Positions 59,856 through 64,000 of a DNA stretch of 64,000 bases are shown here, one piece after another (within the stretch, counting starts at the first letter, position 1; every line of letters starts with the position of its first letter). The stretch is from assembly GCF_016863435.1 (NCBI RefSeq), contig NZ_BOOW01000031.1, positions 124,001 to 188,000 of the forward strand. The letters run 5' to 3'. The notes beneath the pieces were generated by a model that was not told the origin of the DNA, did not search any database, and worked only from the letters and a program-made list of their open reading frames with translations. Position numbers and translations under genes: made by a program. This DNA is from Sinosporangium siamense (GTDB taxonomy: Bacteria; Actinomycetota; Actinomycetes; Streptosporangiales; Streptosporangiaceae).

Positions 59856-60662
59856 TTAAGGGAGGGTGATCGGGAGTTTGAGGCCGTCCAGGGCAGTTGG
59901 GCAGGGGCACGTGCGGGTCTCGGGGAGGGACTCGATCGCCTGAGTGACCAGGGAGCGCATGCGGGTGATGTTGCTCGCGAAGAAGGCCAGGACCTCCTCG
60001 TGGGTGACGCCGTCGCCGGCTTCGACGCCGGCGTCGTGGTCGGTGACCAGGCAGAGTGAGGTGTAGCAGAGGGCCAGCTCCCGGGCGAGCACGGCCTCGG
60101 GGTGGCCGGTCATGCCGACGATGGTCCAGCCGTTCGCGGTGAACCACCTCGACTCGGCCCTGGTGGAGAATCGGGGGCCTTCGATGACGACCAGGGTGCC
60201 GCCGTCGACGGTCTGCCAGCCGGCCTCGCGGGCTGTGTGCACGGCGGTCTCGCGGCCGGACGGGCAGTAGGGGTCGGAGAAGGACACGTGGACGGCGCCG
60301 CCCGTGTCGTAATAGGTCTGGACGCGGCTGGTGGTGCGGTCGACGAGCTGGTCGGGCACCACCAGGGTGCCGGGTCCGAGCTCGGGGCGTAGGGAGCCCA
60401 CGGCGTTGGGGGCGATGATCTGGCGCACGCCCAGAGCGCGGAGAGCCCATAGGTTCGCGCGGTAGGGGATGCGGTGTGGAGGAAGGCGGTGGTCGCGTCC
60501 GTGGCGGGGGAGGAAGGCGACGCGGCGTGAGCCGAGGCGGCCGACGGAGATGACGTCGCTGGGTGGGCCGTAGGGGGTGGGTTGCTCGATCTCCTCGACT
60601 TCGTCGAGCAGCGAGTAGAACCCCGAGCCGCCGATGACGGCGATGTCTGCGCGAGTGACCAT
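59856..60662 (-). CDS. S-methyl-5'-thioadenosine phosphorylase (PNP/MTAP family)
   Basis: 268 residues. Motifs of the trimeric nucleoside phosphorylase family are present: IGGSGFYSLLDEVEEIEQPT, FLPRHGRDHRLPPHRIPYRA (phosphate-binding His region), IAPNAVGSLRPELGPGTLVV, EGPRFSTRAESRW and GMTGHPEAVLARELALCY. The enzyme splits methylthioadenosine into adenine and methylthioribose-1-phosphate, feeding methionine salvage. In many relatives the last motif is MTxxPEA with Met or Thr; here it reads MTGHPEA, which may shift base or sugar preference. It stands alone, with tandem repeats upstream. Confidence 0.9.
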   Translation of the reverse strand: MVTRADIAVIGGSGFYSLLDEVEEIEQPTPYGPPSDVISVGRLGSRRVAFLPRHGRDHRLPPHRIPYRANLWALRALGVRQIIAPNAVGSLRPELGPGTLVVPDQLVDRTTSRVQTYYDTGGAVHVSFSDPYCPSGRETAVHTAREAGWQTVDGGTLVVIEGPRFSTRAESRWFTANGWTIVGMTGHPEAVLARELALCYTSLCLVTDHDAGVEAGDGVTHEEVLAFFASNITRMRSLVTQAIESLPETRTCPCPTALDGLKLPITLP

Positions 60663-60782
60663 GGCGGAGACCTTAGCGGGCGGCTGTGCCCCGGCTGGGC
60701 TTCAATCTCGGCTCTGTGGACAGAGGGGACAGCGGCCCTCTGCCTGTGGATAACCCTGCCGCTCAGCATGCGAGTCGGTCTC

Positions 60783-60872
60783 TGCCGGATTGCTTTGCTG
60801 CATGTGCCCTACTGAGCGATGGTTCCCTGCCAGATTGCTTTGCTGCATGCGCCCTACCGAGCGGCGGTTCCC
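60783..60872. repeat. 45-bp tandem repeat, two copies
   Basis: TGCCGGATTGCTTTGCTGCA begins at 60783 and recurs (TGCCAGATTGCTTTGCTGCA) at 60828; both continue with GCCCTAC and GAGCG.GGTTCCC. Confidence 0.88.
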
Positions 60873-60876
60873 CGCC

Positions 60877-60986
60877 GGATCATCCTGCCGCCCGGTATCT
60901 GCGTGTGTTTCCGGTGGCTTCCTACAGGATCACCCTGCCGCCCGGGGTCTGCGTGCGTTTCCGGTGGCTCTCTGCTGGATCATCCT
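60877..60986. repeat. 50-bp tandem repeat, two copies and a partial third
   Basis: GGATCATCCTGCCGCCCGGT begins units at 60877 and 60927, with a partial one at 60977; each full unit includes TGCGTG.GTTTCCGGTGGCT. Confidence 0.88.
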
Positions 60987-61153
60987 GGTTCCCGGCATGC
61001 GCGACCAACGGGGATCACCCTGCTGCGGGAGCTGGTGGTTTCAGCGCTGTCTAGCATGGAACCGGAGAGAGCGATTGATTGATCGCAAAGGGTGACAAAC
61101 TTCGCGCCCGGTGGTGTCGGCGATATCCGCCGGGGAAATCTGTGGAAGATGCC

Positions 61154-63151
61154 ATGACCACCATGGATGTGCGGCCTCAGGAAAGCAAGCGCGGCTTGCC
61201 GGTCATCATCGGGACGCTCCTGCTCGCGATGTTGCTTGCGGCACTCGATCAGACGATCGTGTCCACAGCCTTGCCGACCATCGTGGGCGATCTGGGAGGT
61301 CTGCAGCACCTTTCGTGGATCGTCACCGCCTATCTGCTCGCTTCCACAGTCTCCACGCCCCTGTGGGGCAAGCTCGGTGATCAATATGGGCGAAAGCGGC
61401 TCTTCCAAGCGGCCATCGCCATCTTCCTTGTCGGGTCCGCTCTGTGCGGGCTGGCGGGCAGCATGGCGCAACTCATCGGGTTCCGGTTCTTCCAGGGCAT
61501 CGGTGGTGGCGGGATCATGGTGCTCGCCCAGGCGATCGTCGGCGATGTGGTCTCGCCTCGGGAGCGCGGGAAGTATCAGGGGTTCTTCGGCGGCGTGTTC
61601 GGCACCGCCAGCGTCTGCGGGCCGTTGCTCGGCGGCCTGTTTGTGGACCATCTGTCCTGGCATTGGGTCTTCTACATCAACCTGCCCCTCGGAGTGGTCG
61701 CCCTGTTCGTGGTGGCGACGGTGCTCCCGGCCACCCCGGTGCGTATGCGGCACACGATTGACTATGCGGGCATCGTCCTGCTGGGTACGGCGGCGTCCTG
61801 CTTGGTCTTGTTGAGCACGTGGGGCGGCACCCAATATCCGTGGGGCGACCCGGTGATCATCGGGTTGGGGCTGGCGGCTCTGGGGCTCCTGGTGGCCTGG
61901 GTGAGGGTGGAACGCCGGGCGGCCGAGCCGGTGCTGCCGTGCCGGCTGTTCGAGTCCCGGGTGTTCAACGCCACCGCGGCGGTGGCGTTTGTGGTGGGCT
62001 TCGGGATGTTCGGGGCGTTGACCTATCTGCCGGTCTACACGCAGGTCGTGCATGGCGTATCCGCGACCATGTCGGGGGTCTATCTGCTGCCGATGGTCCT
62101 TGGGATGCTCAGCAGCTCTGTGCTGAGTGGCCAGCTCATCAGCCGCTTCGGAAGATATAGGCGCTTTCCCATCGTCGGCACGGGACTGGCCACGGTCGGC
62201 ATGTTCCTGCTGTCCCGGCTGGATGAGCACACTCCCACGGCGCTCATGTCGCTCTTCCTGCTGACCCTCGGGCTCGGGCTGGGCCTGGTCATGCAGGTGC
62301 TCGTGCTTGTGGTTCAGAATGCTGTGCCGTACGAGGACTTGGGGGTTGCCACCTCGGGTGTGACGTTCTTCCGCTCGATGGGTGGGTCGTTCGGCGTGGC
62401 GGTGCTGGGGTCGGTTTTCGCGGCGCGGCTGGAGGAGGAGGTGGCGGGGGCGGTAAGCCGTATGCCGCTTCCGCAGGGGTTCGACCTGGCGACCGTGCGT
62501 GGGGATCCCATGGTGATCAAGACGCTGCCACCGCTGATACGCGCGGAGTTCCTGCATGTCTACGCGGACGCGATCTCCGGCGTGTTTCTGTGGGCGGCGC
62601 CGGTGATGCTCTTGGCGTTCGGCTTGTCGTGGTTGATCCCCGAGGTGCGCCTGCGGGAGACGACAAAGGCCATGCCGGTGGGCGAAGGGTACGGCGGAGC
62701 ATCCGCGCAGCGTTCGTCCCTGGACGAGGTGGAGCGCGGGCTGGTGCACTTGGCGGACGCGGATCTACGTCGCGACTACTACCGCAGGCTGGGCGCCTTG
62801 GTGGGGCTTGACGGCATGCCGCCGGGATGCGTCTGGTTGCTGGCACGGCTGGCCGTGGTGGGGACGGCCTCGACCGAGCAGCTGGCCCGGCAGGCGAACG
62901 TTCCCCCCGAGCGGAAACAACCCTATGTGGATCGCCTCATCGCCGACGGGCTCGTCGGCAGGTCGCCGGACGGGGAGCTGCGGTTGACCGAGCAGGGGCG
63001 TCAGGTGGCGGGCAGGCTGGTCGCGCAGTGCCGTGAGGGGCTGCGCCGCATGGTCGCGGATTGGCATCCCGACCGCCACCCGGAGCTTGACGTGCTTCTC
63101 ACGCGCCTGTCGTCGCATCTGCTGGGGGCGGAGTGCGACCGGCCTCGATGA
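61154..63151 (+). CDS. MFS drug exporter (DHA2/EmrB type) with C-terminal winged-helix domain
   Basis: ATG 61154 has GGAAG upstream; GTG 61142 is possible. The 665-residue protein has fourteen predicted membrane segments of the EmrB/QacA group, with motif C-like [20 protein letters not shown] and motif [14 protein letters not shown]. Early sequence [20 protein letters not shown] is typical. After the last TM segment (about residue 510) come about 150 more residues with a MarR-like winged helix: [54 protein letters not shown]. Such tails are known in some actinomycete exporters, where they may sense substrate. It exports drugs or lipophilic compounds by proton antiport; the substrate is unknown. 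Confidence 0.9.
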   Translation: MTTMDVRPQESKRGLPVIIGTLLLAMLLAALDQTIVSTALPTIVGDLGGLQHLSWIVTAYLLASTVSTPLWGKLGDQYGRKRLFQAAIAIFLVGSALCGLAGSMAQLIGFRFFQGIGGGGIMVLAQAIVGDVVSPRERGKYQGFFGGVFGTASVCGPLLGGLFVDHLSWHWVFYINLPLGVVALFVVATVLPATPVRMRHTIDYAGIVLLGTAASCLVLLSTWGGTQYPWGDPVIIGLGLAALGLLVAWVRVERRAAEPVLPCRLFESRVFNATAAVAFVVGFGMFGALTYLPVYTQVVHGVSATMSGVYLLPMVLGMLSSSVLSGQLISRFGRYRRFPIVGTGLATVGMFLLSRLDEHTPTALMSLFLLTLGLGLGLVMQVLVLVVQNAVPYEDLGVATSGVTFFRSMGGSFGVAVLGSVFAARLEEEVAGAVSRMPLPQGFDLATVRGDPMVIKTLPPLIRAEFLHVYADAISGVFLWAAPVMLLAFGLSWLIPEVRLRETTKAMPVGEGYGGASAQRSSLDEVERGLVHLADADLRRDYYRRLGALVGLDGMPPGCVWLLARLAVVGTASTEQLARQANVPPERKQPYVDRLIADGLVGRSPDGELRLTEQGRQVAGRLVAQCREGLRRMVADWHPDRHPELDVLLTRLSSHLLGAECDRPR

Positions 63152-63152
63152 G

Positions 63153-63479
63153 TCAGGACGACGCTGCCGCTGAAGCCGGAGCCGAGCTCGTCGACGAGGA
63201 GGACTCGCTTTTGGAGCTGTCGGACTTGGTGGCCGTGTCGCTCTTGCCGGAGTCGCTCTTGTCGCTCTTGGACGGCGAGGACGCCGTGCTCGACGAGCTG
63301 GACGAACGGCTGTCGGTGCGGTAAAAACCCGAGCCCTTAAAGACGATGCCGACGGCGGAGAACACCTTGCGCAGGGCTCCCTTGCAGGCAGGGCACTCGG
63401 TGAGGGCCTCGTCGGAGAACCTCTGCACGACCTCGAGCTGCTCGCCGCAAGCGGTGCAAGCGTACTGGTAGGTGGGCAC
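63153..63479 (-). CDS. FmdB-family zinc-ribbon protein
   Basis: 108 residues beginning MPTYQYACTACGEQLEVVQR and continuing CPACKGALRKVFSAVGIVFK, the usual FmdB zinc ribbon with CxxC pairs and the GIVFKGSGFYRTD ending of the domain. The remaining C-terminal half is a Ser/Lys/Asp-rich low-complexity tail, common in actinobacterial members. The family is linked to regulation of formamidase or amidase genes, but its role is mostly unknown. Its stop lies one base from the stop of the convergent exporter gene. Confidence 0.88.
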   Translation of the reverse strand: MPTYQYACTACGEQLEVVQRFSDEALTECPACKGALRKVFSAVGIVFKGSGFYRTDSRSSSSSSTASSPSKSDKSDSGKSDTATKSDSSKSESSSSTSSAPASAAASS

Positions 63480-63574
63480 GCGCTACTCCTCTTCGATCCG
63501 AACCGGTTGGCACTCTACCGGTACGACTGCTAATGGTAAGCAGCCGATAAGCATAAACGCGACTCCGGATACCC

Positions 63575-64000
63575 TCATTCCGCCCCTCCTTCGCCGAACC
63601 AGCCCGCGAGTTTGCCCTGTCTGCTGACGGCACGCAGCCGGTTTTCCACGGTTTTCCTGATGGATGCGGTGGTGACGACGAGGAGCTGATCGTCGGCTCT
63701 GATGCGGGTGCTGTTGGAGGGCACGAAGGTGCGTCCCTCCCGCACGATCAGTGTGACCTGGGCGTCGGCGGGCAACCGGAGCTCGAAGATCTCGACGCCG
63801 TGGAGACGGGAGCCCTGGGGGACGCGCATTTGCAGGAGTTCCGCGTTGAGTTCATCCAGAGGGGCGGATTCCACATCGAGGTCCTGCGTCTGACCTGCGA
63901 CCGACACCTTCAGCATGCGTGCGACAAAGGGCAAGGTGGGCCCCTGAACCAGGGTGAAGACCACCACGATGACGAAGACCTCGTTGAACAGAAGCTTCGC
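63575..64000 (-). CDS. K+/H+ antiporter-type protein, C-terminal part (cut by window edge)
   Basis: The frame is open at the right edge, 141 codons are visible, and it ends at 63575. It begins with the end of a transmembrane segment (AKLLFNEVFVIVVVFTLVQG, PTLPFVARML). A soluble part follows that resembles a TrkA-C (RCK_C) domain: DAQVTLIVREGRTFVPSNST, RIRADDQLLVVTTASIRKTV. This order, CPA1-type membrane end plus TrkA-C, is that of NhaP2/CvrA-like K+/H+ antiporters. The N-terminal transport domain is outside the window. Confidence 0.8.
   Translation of the reverse strand, partial: AKLLFNEVFVIVVVFTLVQGPTLPFVARMLKVSVAGQTQDLDVESAPLDELNAELLQMRVPQGSRLHGVEIFELRLPADAQVTLIVREGRTFVPSNSTRIRADDQLLVVTTASIRKTVENRLRAVSRQGKLAGWFGEGGAE

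Larger units (their letters stand above)
60663..61153. other. Divergent intergenic region filled with tandem repeats
   Basis: Between the MTA phosphorylase and the MFS gene. The repeats at 60783-60986 occupy most of it. The exporter's promoter probably lies in 61030-61140. Confidence 0.55.

Noticed and set aside
60783-60986. CRISPR array
   Set aside because: Units are directly adjacent with no unique spacers, and no cas genes are present.

Overview
The window is high-GC DNA with dense genes, frequent GTG/TTG starts and purine-rich Shine-Dalgarno sites. It carries actinobacterial families: TetR, PadR and GntR regulators, a TAP-type secreted hydrolase, a CYP102-type P450 and remnants of an actinomycete integrative conjugative element (AICE). 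It most likely comes from a filamentous actinomycete, perhaps Streptosporangiales; that placement is inference.

Layout. 1-4.9 kb: a minus-strand cassette of HNH-like protein, ParB/Srx-fold protein, SNF2 helicase and DNA cytosine-5 methyltransferase (cut by the window edge), read as a candidate restriction or defence system, with an 8-bp tandem repeat between its first two genes. 5-10.5 kb: HTH/TPR-type regulators, a small methyltransferase-like protein, decayed LuxR and sigma-factor genes and a TIGR00725-type nucleotide-binding protein. 10.5-14.5 kb: a self-sufficient CYP102-type P450-reductase, divergent from a TetR repressor, with two matching palindromes between them. 14.6-26.2 kb: secreted alpha/beta hydrolase, winged-helix protein of unknown role, acyl-CoA ligase preceded by a broken flavin monooxygenase, FAD monooxygenase with divergent PadR regulator, and a TPP-dependent enzyme. 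26.4-33 kb: a minus-strand group made of a catalase-related/animal-type heme-peroxidase fusion, a nitroreductase-like protein and a trypsin-like protease fused to an alpha/beta hydrolase. 33.5-39 kb: a frameshifted restriction endonuclease resembling phosphorothioate-DNA-binding enzymes, a TAP-like peptidase, and a membrane protein/GntR pair with a nested operator.

39.85-55.55 kb is a genomic island in tRNA-Arg(CCU). A 47-bp copy of the 3' part of that tRNA bounds the left side and the intact tRNA bounds the right. Next to the tRNA lie decayed AICE genes (FtsK/TraB C-terminus, a DUF2637 gene with two in-frame stops, two small ORFs). The cargo is one minus-strand operon: SNF2 helicase-DUF3883, DUF1156 methyltransferase, DUF499 ATPase with a HEPN-like N-terminus, DUF262/HNH (GmrSD-like) nuclease and a protein with a HEPN-type motif. 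This looks like a multi-layer anti-phage system and is the strongest candidate for an interesting assembly here. An integrase tail lies just outside the left repeat, which suggests tandem accretion of two elements.

55.6-64 kb is housekeeping or envelope: a VanY-like peptidase, MscL with a zinc-ribbon tail, a CpaB/SAF protein, an MTA phosphorylase, an MFS exporter with a C-terminal winged helix, an FmdB zinc ribbon and a partial K+/H+ antiporter-type protein. Several intergenic gaps carry short imperfect tandem repeats (periods 8, 29, 45, 50, 78, 86 and 113 bp). All functions are judged by eye from motifs; no database search was run.
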